64,000 nt of DNA from the NCBI GenBank assembly GCA_900642245.1, contig CAAAJI010000027.1, forward strand, positions 305,455-369,454, in the 5' to 3' direction. The notes beneath the pieces are model-generated. The model did not search any database. It was not told where the DNA came from and saw nothing but the letters and a program-made list of their open reading frames with translations. The translations under genes were made by a program, and so were the position numbers. Below, one piece after another: positions 1 through 11,332 of this stretch (the first letter of the stretch is position 1; each line of letters opens with the position of its first letter). This DNA is from Fragilaria radians (taxonomy: Eukaryota; Bacillariophyta; Fragilariophyceae; Fragilariales; Fragilariaceae).

Positions 1-1635
1 CTATTGTACCTGAATTCTTAGTCACAATGCAATATTCAGCATTGGGGAAAATGTTAGGTTTTTGATTGGGACCTTATTTTTCATAGACCAGCATGGATCT
101 ATATTGATTTTCTTTTAAACGTTTATATAATATTGTCTGAAAGGATGAGCTTGTCCATGTACTGCTGCTGCTACATCTTTGACGTATTCCTAGTGTATGT
201 CTTTGTTTACTTCAGCCAATCACCTTGGAATCGTCATGTAAATCTCTTCCTCGAGTTCACAATGCAAAGAACAGTTTTTATTTGCAAGGAGATGACATTT
301 TGAACTTATATCCTTGAATCAAAGACAGCGCATGACGATGTTTGTAATCTCTTTTCATTCTTCATAACCCATTTACCCGCAATCATTCTTCTCCCCTCTT
401 TTTTATCTTTTGCATTGATCATTGCTTGGAGTTTTTACTCTCTGTGCATTTTTTGATGTATTCCTTTTCAAAATATTCATTGTAGCATACTCCTAATGGG
501 AATACCTTCCTTATTCGTTTGATTGTCATAAAATTCGATCTGCAATTGATGGTTGGAGATTGACAAAGCACCCCCCTTTTTTTCTCAGCCCTTCTTTGAA
601 ATTATCAAATACATCAAATTGTATACCCGTCTTTTCAAACACCTTAACATATTTTTCCAAAATGGAGATTTTTTCCGAAATATTTCTTTGATAACTTGAC
701 TTGACCCAATCAATCTAAACGAATAGTTGCTTCTTTTGCCACTTTTGACCACATATTTGTTCTACGTTCCTGTTTATATCCAATTTATTTGAGCCAATAT
801 CTTATTCTGTCCTAGTGAATACCAAAACTTCACCTTTTCACAAAGTAGCTCCATTTAAAGCTTGTCATGGATCTTCTATGTTGAAATGTTAGCTACTCTT
901 TCCCAAAAATTCTTTTGATTTAGAATGCATCTATGCAAACCTATTTTAAACCAGTCTCTGCCATACTTTTGACATTATATCTTCCTCATGGCTAGGAAGT
1001 ATGAAGTTATCACAACTTTCCATTCAGTTTCCCCTTTTGTGTGCAGTTTTCTCTTCTAGTTAGCTTGAAGAGATGCCCTAACAAATGGTGGAATCTTACT
1101 CCATGGACTGAACTCAAAGAAAAAAAAGTAGTAACAATATCTATTGTTGTTGGCACACGCATCAAGAATCAGTTTCGTTCTTTGGTATTCGCATCTAATT
1201 TGAATCTCATCCCCTCTTTTCAAATCAAATAATTCAACTCTGTATTTTGCACTGGCTCCCATTTTGAAGGCGGAACCAACACCATTCTCTCATGTCCTGT
1301 ACTGCTGGCATATTGTTAACGAAAGTGATGCATCTTCACTTCTGCTCAGTGTGTGTCAGACACCTACCATTGATCCATTTCTAACATCTTTTTCCATGCT
1401 CTGAAACTCTCTCTTCACAATTTACTAATTGAACATTTGACTCAGTGGTCGACTATGAATTAGCGAAATACAATTTGATCACCAAATACATGAAATTGAG
1501 AAGAGAAATGTATTTTATCAATTATTGATTAAATTCTCATTCACATGCGTCACTACCATGTATCACTTTAATCCTCTTCTGTGATACATAGGTAGATATG
1601 GTTTCATAATCTCATGAGATTTCCTTTTTGATTAT
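1..1635. other. AT-rich spacer, no gene recognised
   Basis: Reading both strands I see only short open frames (about 60-70 codons around 1041-1262) with no family motif and no supporting splice signals. This stretch lies downstream of the minus-strand FCP gene, so its right end should include that gene's 3' UTR. Confidence 0.5.
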
Positions 1636-2297
1636 TTAATAAAGGAAAGGAAGTCCAGTGATGAGGTTGTCAAGGCCATCAAATCCAGGGGAGACCAAGT
1701 TTTGTGAGTCGTGACGGAGAAGTTCGAGGGAGGCAAGCATGGCAATACGTCCATGCTGCAGTTCGCTCAAGGTGCGCTTCTCGGCAACCTCAGGGGAAAG
1801 GTCGAGCTTTCCAAGCTTGAAGTTTCCAAGGAATCCATAGTAGTCAACTGCTCCAATGAAGAAGAACATTTGTGCCCAGCCGAGTGCTGGGATAGCCTCA
1901 AGGGCAGCTACACCATTAGGAACCTCAGAGCATGGGAGTCCTGGGGCAATGTCGAATGGAAATCGAAGGAATTCTGGGACAACATATCCAACGACACAGA
2001 GTTGTGCAACACGTCCGTGCTAAATTTAACAGTATAAGGTGAGAATCATTTACAAAAAGTGTGAGAGTATGACTAACGACTACTAGTACTCACCTTCAAT
2101 TCAGCAGCTCTGTAGGCATCAAAAGTCTCCTGGTCAATATCCTTCGACAATCCAAGTGGATCCCAGAATCCAGTTGGTGCAATAACACCAACCTCATTCT
2201 CATATCCCATGTTCAAAGCAGTTGAACGTTCAAATTGCTTTGAAGGAGAGAAAGCGGTGACGCTGGTAACGAGAGCGGCAAGGACAGAGAATTTCAT
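1636..2297 (-). CDS. Fucoxanthin chlorophyll a/c-binding protein (FCP), plastid light-harvesting antenna
   Basis: Two exons on the minus strand: 2297-2094 and 2019-1636, joined over a 74-bp GT-AG intron (2093-2020), giving about 195 aa, normal for FCPs. The N-terminus is a short hydrophobic signal (MKFSVLAALVTSVTAFSP) with a TAF-S junction, matching the diatom bipartite presequence in which Phe follows signal-peptide cleavage. The splice creates the helix-1 chlorophyll-binding motif AELK/HGRVAQL, followed by VGYVVPE. Helix 3 carries ELQHGRIAMLA. A conserved lead-in GFWDPLGL precedes helix 1. The protein binds chlorophyll a/c and fucoxanthin in the thylakoid antenna. General pattern is Lhcf-like, but I cannot assign the subclass with certainty. 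The splice restores the motif exactly, so the model is well supported. Confidence 0.93.
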
Positions 2298-4776
2298 CTT
2301 TTACTTCGTAGGGAAAAATATGAATTTATGCTACAAAGTGAGCATCCTTCACAGGATATCTTCTACCTCAACATACGCAAGCTTGTAGATTCTGTAAGAA
2401 CCGTAGCAGCATTTGAAATAAGGACAAAAAGCCCTACCAAATGTTATCCTTTTCTCAAATATGGTTTTTTTCGTATCCTTAATGAGGGTTATCATAGTGC
2501 ATAACCTGTTGGTACAATTCATGCACTTACCCCATTTAGGGAGTCTAGATGACATAATGGTATCCCTGAAAAAATAAGAGAATAATAAGATAAGACTCAA
2601 AATTGTTAGAGATTAGAAAAAAAGAATGTCTAGTTGGAAATGAATACCAAAATAGAAGAATGATGAAAAAGAGTTGTCAGCAAGAACGGGTTTTCAACTC
2701 AGATAAGTGTCAAAAATGATACTTGACTTTTACTCAATTCTATGAAAACGAATTATTTATTCATATCCAATTATACTACTTATTGAAATGGGAAGGAATT
2801 GTACAATTTAAGGAAAATGGAAAATGAAACTCAATCCGAGGAAAGCTAATCCATTACACAATGCTACGAAAATCACATCCAAAAGTGTATTTCACGCAAT
2901 AATTACATTTGTCGTAACGTCTGGTTGCATGTGACAAATTTAGACATTCCTAGGATTGAGGAAAACAGTTCTTATACGTGGAGCCCACACATTAAGCTTC
3001 AAATTAATTTTTATAGTCAGGATATTGACAGTTTTTTCTTTCCTTTCATTTTAAACACCAAAAGGTTAAACTTGGCATAAAGCTTCTTTTGCTTCAGCAT
3101 CTTGTCACTGAAACTGATCCTTTCAACTTAATTAAACATTTAACCTTCTTCACTACGAAGAATATAGAGAGAATTGTCAATAAGATGTTATAGGTATACA
3201 TCTCCGATTAACTGAAAGCAGAGAATATATTCGTATGGTGCCTTAACAATGGGATCCTTTCACACAACATTTTTATCCTCGGAATATGATTTAGTAGGTA
3301 GTTTCAATCGACAATTTTGTGTTGGAGAATCTGGAAAAATTTCATTGAATTATTCTGACTTACGAAGAGCACTCTTCTTAGCATAGTGCTTCCTCGCAAA
3401 GGGATGCCTAATCAGTTGCTATCTCTCGTAACTTAAAACTTAAAGGACATCTGTTTTGGACCTGACCTCTACCGCATTTTCCATACCAAACATCTCAAGC
3501 TTAATTTCAGATGATGAGGCTTATTCGAAAGTGATTTTATGATACGGCTACTTTTGCAGATTGCTTACTTCTACAGTGATTAACCTCATTAGGGATATCA
3601 ATTTTGTTTCTTTTGCCTTAACTGGGTCTCTGGAAATCATTTCAGATAAAAAGGATTGGCTTTGCATCTTGCTGTTGGATAATCGTGTCCGAATGGCATT
3701 AGGAATGACACAATAATTTTATACAAAACGAAAAGAGTTAATGTAAAAAGAATTATCTACGCAATTTTTCTGGTTGTAAAGTGGAGTTAATTGTTGTGAG
3801 TTTTACAACAACGTAGTTAACGCCCTTTTAGTCTTTAGGCTGATCTACATTAACAAAAAGTGTAGTGTCCTTTTTTGCAATATCAACTGGGATTGAATGA
3901 AATTTCATTTTTTCGAATTCTACACGGTCTCATATATTCATATACGCTAGCGACCGCAAGAAATACATAATAAGTCTACATCTGTAAGCCCTGTCTAGCG
4001 TAAACATATGATTAAAGTATAGGAAATGCTGTCTGTCATTGAAACAGCCAGGCAGAGTTCAACATTATCCTTAGACCCTTGATAAAACTCCATGTTTTCC
4101 ATGGGAGCTGGCTTCAGGCATCTAATTATTCCGACATTATAATGCGGGAGAAATTAGTTCATTTGCTGACGTAACCCCCAAGCGTTTCCATTTGACTATA
4201 TATGAACGCCGAGGATGACGAGGAACAGTCCATCACATGTATCGTCTGAGCAAAAACAGGGCAAGGAAACTGAGAAGAAGACTACCAATTAAAAATGCAG
4301 AAGTTGCCTGAATAATAATCTGAGATCATACCATTTGTATTACCAGTTGGTCTTCAAAAGCGTGTAGTATTCATATGAGACTTTTTTTAAATGACAAAAA
4401 GGACACTGAAAATACGATTTACTTTCTTTCTTATTCAATTGATTTCACCTGTTGATTTTTTATGTGTGAATCTATTTTTGACATAAACGTGTGCTCCAAG
4501 CTGCCATCATAGTGGCTTAGCAATCATGTGGATTACTATCATTCAGGCTTTCTTTTTCAAAATTCTGATTGATGGCATATTCTTTACCTCAATGAATATT
4601 GTTTGCAACAGTATGACCAAGCAAATTTTGTCGCTCCAAAATCACACTGTAACTGTTGCTGTTATTTTCTTTCAAATGGTTGGCAGTTAGCTGTCATCAC
4701 GTTAGTGAATAGTACCCCAGTACTACACTTTTACTAGTAATAGGAGATTCAATCCCATAACCAATTATAAAAAATT
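2298..4776. other. Intergenic region between divergent FCP and RPB6 genes
   Basis: About 2.5 kb between the starts of the minus-strand FCP gene and plus-strand RPB6, so both promoters should lie here. I see no convincing TATA box and no coding or RNA gene. The longest open frame (83 codons, 2349-2600, minus) has no recognisable motif. Confidence 0.45.
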
Positions 4777-5235
4777 ATGTCGGACGACGAAGATCCCATC
4801 GGCTCGGGAAGCGGTTTCGATAATTCAGGAGGAGTCTATGACCAACAAGACGATGAATATGAGCAAAATCATGATGGCCTTGACGAAAACGAGGAAGACC
4901 CCATGGATGATCCAAACAATAACGACGACGATCACGATGACGATCAACAGCATGTTGTAACGTTTGGTGAGGGTATAAATCGAGGGGGGAGTACTTCAGC
5001 AGAACGGATTACGACCAAATATCTGACGAAGTACGAAAGGGCTCGTGTACTGGGGACTCGTGCATTGCAAATTTCTATGAATGCGCCTGTTATGGTGGAT
5101 TTGGATGGAGAAACAGATCCACTTCGAATTGCCGAAAAGGAATTGAGAGAACGTAAAATTCCCATCATCATTCGTCGTTACTTACCAGATGGCTCTCACG
5201 AGGATTGGTCCATGGACGAATTGATCATAGATTGA
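4777..5235 (+). CDS. RPB6: RNA polymerases I, II and III shared subunit RPB6 (RPABC2)
   Basis: Single-exon gene of 152 aa. Residues 1-65 are strongly acidic and Gly/Asn-rich (runs of D and E), as in RPB6 N-termini of other eukaryotes. From about residue 80 the conserved core appears: TKYLTKYERARVLGTRALQ, then NAPVMVDL, DPLRIAEKEL and the C-terminal block KIPIIIRRYLPDG followed by an acidic tail (DWSMDELIID). This small omega-like subunit is shared by the three nuclear RNA polymerases and stabilises the assembled core and clamp. The ATG at 4777 follows an A-rich leader and starts the acidic tail expected of the family. Length is close to the human and yeast proteins (127-155 aa). Nothing looks broken. 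Confidence 0.96.
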   Translation: MSDDEDPIGSGSGFDNSGGVYDQQDDEYEQNHDGLDENEEDPMDDPNNNDDDHDDDQQHVVTFGEGINRGGSTSAERITTKYLTKYERARVLGTRALQISMNAPVMVDLDGETDPLRIAEKELRERKIPIIIRRYLPDGSHEDWSMDELIID

Positions 5236-8200
5236 AGAAAAGCAATGCGTTTACGAGAGCGAGGCGCTATCTTTGGAGTCGTTCTTTCTGAATTTCGTTG
5301 TAGGTAAATCTGATCTCGTTCCTAATCTAAATGGTATACGGAGATAGTTCCTTATCATTAACGTTACCAAAGACATAGCTTAGAGTTACATGTAGCAGGT
5401 AATGAATAAGCTTGTCCTTCATAATAGACATGAAAACTGAATATTGCCAAATTCATTACTAAGAGTTGCCTGAAATAGGGAATGAAATCATAAGCCAAAA
5501 ATCATTACATATGGAAACTGAAAGTTACCAAATAATAGCCAAGAGTTGGATTTAGCACGTCATGAAGTTGCATGTACTGCATCATTGTACATGAAAACAA
5601 ATATGGATTCTTTTATGCCAGGCATGACTCAAAATTAGATCTAAGGAAACCATATGTACCATTCTAGCGAAGGAGCAAAGCACACTAATTTAACTGGAGG
5701 CATTCAGTCTAGATATTAAACGTTTTGGTGCATATTTTTTCAAATTCCAGTGCCTTAAGGATTAGACATGCACAAATCTCTAGTAAACATATAATTCTGT
5801 GCTTAGCAAAGTCCATTGATGCGTTTCAATCTTCTACCAAAGACACACGTGAGCGTACTTGGAGATTATGTGGATGATAATTCATATGAAGTTATTACGC
5901 CATTATTAAGTCCATATTCCCTTCCTTTCAAATATTATATACGTTAGAACAATTATATAATGATCAGAATTATAAAAGTATATTTTCCATATGGACAGAA
6001 GGATGTAACCCCCAAATTTAGTTGTTGAAAAAACCTTCAACCGGCAGAAAGGCATGAAGAAATACTCACCAAGGATTGAATTCGTGTAGAAGACTTACTT
6101 TTTGATAGTTCACCCATATAGTCAAAATGTAATCGAGGATCAAAGTTCTAGCTTCTATGACTGAACTGACAAGATTTAAAAGAGAATTACGTGATTATGA
6201 TATTGTGAAAAGGCTGCCGAGAACAAGGCTCTCATTTTACCGCGTGATAAGGAGGGAATGGAAGCAAAAGTGCAAATAAAGTTTGAACCAAAATATGCAT
6301 CACTTCGTCGCCAGAGCAAATATCAAAATTGAATGCAGCAGAGGTTCAACAGGACAAAAACAGCATTGAGATTCATAGCCGAAAATAACTGAAACAAAGT
6401 TTATAAGCTATTGTGACAATGAAAGAAATGGTGAACATACCCACCCCTCTTTGATGTATAGGTCCCTTGGTATTTGAATATCGTTCAAGCCTTTAGCTCA
6501 TTTGGAATTGCAATTGAAAGGAAGAAAGCACAAGAACATGGAAGAGGAAATGGAGCAACGATGAGCGTTTTTGCGTTCCTGATAATAATAGAGTCCAATT
6601 AGGCTTCATATCAATGATTCGTTTCAAATTAACAAGTGACAATCATTTTTACAGCAATTGAAAATTGCGAAAATTCAATTATAGTACTACTTCTCAGGAG
6701 TGAATGATATGTGTACTCAATTTTGAATTCAAGCCAATTTCTTTCTTTGAGATGAGTATTTTCAGCATACATTAGAAAACATATATTAGATTTCCAGTTT
6801 CTTACGAATTTTAATCAACTCGGTCAATAAAATATAATTTGCAATTATTCTGTTTTAGTAATTGGAAAGTAAGAAAATTAAGGTTGGGATATTGATTAAT
6901 ATCATGATGTTATCAATCATACCTACATAACCTGTAACCTAAGCAGCCCTCCTGCAACAATAAATTTATGTTGCTGTCACACATGATAGTTATGTCAAGC
7001 GCCGAATCCTTTAGATTTGTTGTGTATGCCGGAAGCAATAATGCATCATCAATATTTTTTGCTTTATGTTCTAAAGTAATGATTTCCAACTTTTAAATGA
7101 GAAAGCTATGTCCATTCATTATAACACGATGTTTAAGATCCAAGACGAATTGTAAATAAGAGCTAATCTCCTTACTTGGCTCATAATTTTCATTTCTCGT
7201 TCTCAATGAAGATCAGCGCCTTTCTTGATCAGAAAAAATACTAACACCAAGTATACACTCTTTTTCACCATTGGAATCCAGGAATTTTGAAATGGCTTTA
7301 CATTTTAAAGCAATTATTTTGAAGTATTTAACAATTGTTAACTGTTTCCTCTCAAACAACTGGTGTGCTTAGATTACCAAGTGAAGTAACATTAAATAAA
7401 CATGAGAAGTAAGTAGTTTAGTTTCTGTTGTAGGTAGACTTAGACTTAGCCTTGGCAATAGGTCCCTTGATAATGCAAATTTCAGCTTTGCTGGTATTGC
7501 ATATTTATCTATCATGTTGTATCTTGCATAACGTGGACTGATATTTAAAAATTAACTTAACCTTTAATGACTGATAATTTATCACAGATACATCTGGGAT
7601 AATGGAAGTAAATGATTGGTTATTGTGCTTGAACCACCCCAAGGGCCAATCACAGCCAGATATTTGATGTCCAAGTTATACCTGGGATTACCTGGATGAT
7701 GGTTGATAATTTGTTATGTGCTTGGAGAATCTATGAAAAGGAGCAAAGGGATTCACATCAATCAATCCCAAGAAGCTCTGAAGGTCGAATGGCCACTACT
7801 TTTAGCGATAATTTGAGGTCGGGACTGTGTTAACCATAATTCACATAGAAGAAAGTGGCAAATTTATGCTGTTCAAACGTGGGCAATGTTTTCTACCATT
7901 TGCAGAATCTAACTTGTGATACATCAATTATGAACTTCTATGCCCCCCACAATCTCCATCAGGTTCAGGCCATTCCTCTTGTGTACGGTCAAGGACACAC
8001 AAAAGAATTCAAATTTGGTTCCCTTCCCCTAAATATCCCTTCTGAGGATCTTCTACATGCATTAACTCTACTTCAGAAATTATTTCCATTCCATAAAATA
8101 TCCAATCACTAGGTTTTTCCTCCACATAAGCTTTTGGATTCCAGTTATTATGGTTTGTGCTTGGCTGCACATATCCCAAATTTTATATTGGGATGAAAGG

Positions 8201-8693
8201 GTTAATTTTCTTTCGATGTTGTTCCGTGGCTGTGGTATGTACTCACAGGAAAAGTTGTAGTAAAACGCTGCAGTACAATGTTACCGGCAGGTCGTAACTG
8301 TGTACGAATCAGGTCCTTCTGCTGATTCTTTACGGCAAGAGCAAATAATCATCCATGTAATCAGGATTCGGAGTACCAAAGTACCAGAATGAGAATCAGA
8401 TAGTATTTAACATCAAAACGTCTTGAAATTTGCAGCTGTTGCTTCTCCCTGTTCGCCATCACAAAATTGAATCATAGGATCATTTTTCCTTACGCACTTG
8501 CCCTTGTTCGAAGCACCAAGAATTCGGATGCCCTTCCCATCCTCAGTAATGTGTTTGATGGCAAAAAGACCCTTTTATCCAAATATCAAAGATTACATTA
8601 CGATTTTGGTATCATAATTTACGTTTTTGTAAGGCAGATTGTTTTCGGTTGCTTTCCTCCAAACGAAGGACATCTGCATCATAAAAAGCAAAC
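5236..8693. other. Long AT-rich spacer without recognisable gene
   Basis: About 3.4 kb. Open frames are short; one of 85 codons near 7855-8112 lacks an ATG at its 5' end and matches no family I know. A stretch around 6200-6480 reads for about 40 codons in one frame before stops and could be an old pseudogene, but I cannot identify it. The last few hundred bases should hold the promoter of the gene starting at 8694. Confidence 0.4.
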
Positions 8694-9596
8694 ATGAACT
8701 TTTCTCTCAGAAATCTCTTTGTGATTGGTCTAATTGGCGGTGTTCCAGCCTTGGCCTTTTCTCCTCATGCTCCTCGAGCTGTTACGAAGCCTCTTACCGT
8801 TGCTCACTCTTCACTTGGTGCTGATGATTTTGTCGATTTGTTCTCTCGCAAGCCTACCCCGACACGCTCACGAACTTTGAAATCACTTCAAAAGCAAGAC
8901 GTTATCATCGACCCAGACTATTCTCTTGCTTGGTCTATGTTTCTTCTTGGAGGTCTCATTATGTGGTATCATCCTTGTAAGTGTTGTCTTGTATTTAATG
9001 TTAATCTTGCTTTATTTACTCACTTTTCTCTTTTCGAACCTGACTGCTTCCGTAGCTTACGATCCTTCTGGCTTTCCTTCTATCATTGGAGTTGCTGGTG
9101 GTCTCTTCCATATGCTCTTTGCTACATTGCTCTGGATTCAGACTCGTCGCGTCAGATGCGTTTTCGAGAAGGATAGTTTCGAATTTTACAACATCAAAGG
9201 GCCAAAGCTAGACCTAGAGAATGGTGCTAAACTGGAACAGAAGCCTGATAACTATGTTGCTGGAACGATAAATAGGTGGAAATACGACAAGATCATTAAC
9301 TATGGCTTCTTCCCTTCTCTCGATTTTCCTGTCATTTGTTATTTCAAGGAAACTGAAACACCCAAGGTAAATAGCATGACCAGAGACTATGATGATATCT
9401 GACATTCTTTTTAACAAGTACTTTATTTTGTTTGTATGGTCTATAGGAACAATGGGGCAAATGGTTTGCTGCTTTTGATTCGTATGGAGGAGGTCAACCT
9501 CACTTTTTCCCTGGAATTTGTAGCGTACGTCAATTCAAGGAGCAGATGGAACTTCGAGGTGTGAATCGCAAAGAAATTCGAACGTTAAAAGATTAA
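8694..9596 (+). CDS. DUF3119-like plastid membrane protein, three exons
   Basis: Exons 8694-8976, 9056-9366 and 9447-9596 join in phase (GTAAG...TAG and GTAAA...TAG introns of 79 and 80 bp) to give 247 aa. Residues 1-25 form a signal-like hydrophobic stretch ending ALAF-SPHAP, the diatom plastid-targeting motif. After a 60-residue linker come two hydrophobic segments (about residues 75-92 and 100-120), then RRVRCVFEKDSFEFY, RWKYDKIINYGFFPS, FPVICYFKET and near the end GGGQPHFFPGI followed by a short helix. The order of these blocks resembles cyanobacterial and algal DUF3119 proteins, whose function is unknown. Family assignment is from memory of the motif order. Exon phases (1, then 0) and continuity across both junctions support the model strongly. 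Confidence 0.82.
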
Positions 9597-10029
9597 ATGG
9601 TATGGGTCGGATGTCAACTCAATTTCGGATGAATACAACCCAATATGGGGGAGAATACTGTCAGCACAATCCCAGTAAAATGAAGAGTGGAAGACGACAA
9701 ATTTCGATAGAATAATTACTTCAGGTTTACTTTTAGATATTTTCAATGAATTTTCAAGAATGTAATATTATGAAAGTTATGGCACCTTAAGACATGACTG
9801 TTTCTGCAGACGAGTAGAATTCACATCTAGTTGAGATGCCATAATGTTGTACTATAACTCAATGATAGTTCGTATTCGTAATCTGGATTTTGGCTATGTG
9901 AAACTTCTAGTAAGTATCGCAAGTATAAAGTGTTATCTTCTGTGGAAACATGATGAAACTCAACTATTCTTATGTTAATATGTCGTGTCCGATATTTACA
10001 GTGTAGTGTTGTTCCTTGGATTTACATTC
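9597..10029. other. Convergent intergenic region
   Basis: About 430 bp between two genes that point towards each other. It should contain both 3' UTRs. No gene or repeat seen. Confidence 0.5.
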
Positions 10030-10881
10030 TTAGGGTGCCAACGGAGGACTGTCTTTGGGCCGTACCCATATCGTCCCATGACGGATTCGCTTGGTCCCCT
10101 TCCCAGCCATTTGTCCGTCACGACTCCAAAGCTCTCCCTTTTTAGAAATAAAGAGCGAGTCTGACACAGGAACGACGTCCTGATTGGAGGGTATGAGGTT
10201 GAGCCGTTCCGTGTCATAATATGACAATCGTTCAAGGGCATCGACAGCCTTGGCATATTCCGTCGCCTTGACAATTGGATTCATGGTGGATCTCATCCTT
10301 TGTGCCGCATCCTTTCGTAGTTGGACTAATTCTTGAATTTCATTCATCATCTTTGCCTTGTCCGATTGCAATTCTTCCAATCCCTCATGAGAAAAGATGG
10401 AAAATGTAGTGTAATACCGTGTACCTGCTAGGAGTTGGGCATCATTGCGAATGTAATCACGTGGTACCGTAAAGGCACAAATGAAACTTCCAGATGGTGC
10501 TCCATCAGACCAGCATAATTCCCAAACAACATCTTGTAACATAACGGATTGAGTACCATGCCTATCAATAAAGGATCCGGTTTGCATCACTTGAATTGGG
10601 AAAATACCCGAAGAAAGTTGAGGAAGGGGACCATGAAGTCCTGGCATATTGTGAGTGGAGTGATGTTGAAGTTTTTCCTTATCAAGATTCATAGCAATAC
10701 CCCCGACGTGAAGAAAAGAACCATTCGACTCAACATTCAAAGAGAGTTGAACGTTCTCCAAGGAAAGATTTGTAACATAATCCTGCAACAAAGGATGCGG
10801 CGAGAGGAAGGATTGTTTCGTTGATGTGAATGCCAATGACAAGGAAGGAAGGAGGAGGCCTATAAGGAGTGGAAGTTTCAT
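10030..10881 (-). CDS. Unrecognised probable plastid-targeted protein
   Basis: An intact, intron-free frame of 283 aa beginning at an ATG. Residues 1-17 are a clear signal peptide (MKLPLLIGLLLPSLSLAF) ending LAF-TST, the form of the diatom AFxP plastid-import motif, although the following residues are less Arg/Ser-rich than usual. The mature part contains no transmembrane segment. It shows a mixed beta-like region to about residue 165 (including VVWELCWSDGAPSGSF and an FTVPRDYIRN block), then a charged helix (about 170-215, LEELQSDKAKMMNEIQEL), and a Lys/Arg-rich C-terminus. I do not recognise a family. Absence of stops over 283 codons, a proper targeting signal and a divergent neighbour argue that it is a real gene. 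Secretion without plastid import is the alternative. Confidence 0.8.
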   Translation of the reverse strand: MKLPLLIGLLLPSLSLAFTSTKQSFLSPHPLLQDYVTNLSLENVQLSLNVESNGSFLHVGGIAMNLDKEKLQHHSTHNMPGLHGPLPQLSSGIFPIQVMQTGSFIDRHGTQSVMLQDVVWELCWSDGAPSGSFICAFTVPRDYIRNDAQLLAGTRYYTTFSIFSHEGLEELQSDKAKMMNEIQELVQLRKDAAQRMRSTMNPIVKATEYAKAVDALERLSYYDTERLNLIPSNQDVVPVSDSLFISKKGELWSRDGQMAGKGTKRIRHGTIWVRPKDSPPLAP

Positions 10882-11332
10882 CAGGAGGAGTGTTTGAGAA
10901 GAAGAAGAAGAAGAAGAAGAAAGCTTGGACGATATTCTTTTGTAATGATTTTTTAAATTTGTGGGAAAGAAGTAGGTGTCTCTTTTCTCAAGTTGATGTA
11001 AAAGGTATAATTTCTATAGTTCCGTTGTTTCGTTGACGTCGTATCAGAATATCTACAAATTCGGATCAGCTGGATCCTTCTTTTACAAAATGTTTGACAC
11101 TTCGACATCTCAAACGTTTCTTTGAAAACCTGTTGACCAATCAAAGCTTGTCCGTGCCGAATTCCGATGACACAACCTATTTCTATTTCACCCAATGCTT
11201 GCTACTGGATGGATACAGTAAGTAGTCGTTGAAAAAAGATTTTATTGCTTTTTTGGTGAAGTAACAGTATTCCATGAAGCACCGTACTTGTACTTCAGGA
11301 CATTGGTTCGATATCCAAGTGTGATTGAGACG
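10882..11332. promoter_or_regulatory. Divergent intergenic (shared promoter) region
   Basis: 450 bp separate the start codons of the minus-strand unknown protein (10881) and the plus-strand carboxypeptidase (11333), so the two genes may share a bidirectional promoter. A (GAA)n tract of about 26 bp (10897-10922) lies in the probable 5' UTR of the left gene. I see no clear TATA box. Confidence 0.5.
10897..10922. repeat. (GAA)n microsatellite
   Basis: Uninterrupted GAA repeat about 15-40 bases upstream of the start codon of the minus-strand gene. On the transcript strand it reads as a pyrimidine-rich TTC tract. Confidence 0.9.

Noticed and set aside
1711..2037. 108-codon plus-strand frame
   Set aside because: Antisense to FCP exon 2; the minus strand carries the conserved protein.
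7855..8112. Open frame of 85 codons
   Set aside because: It opens on GTG rather than ATG, has no recognised motif and no splice signals that would join it to anything.
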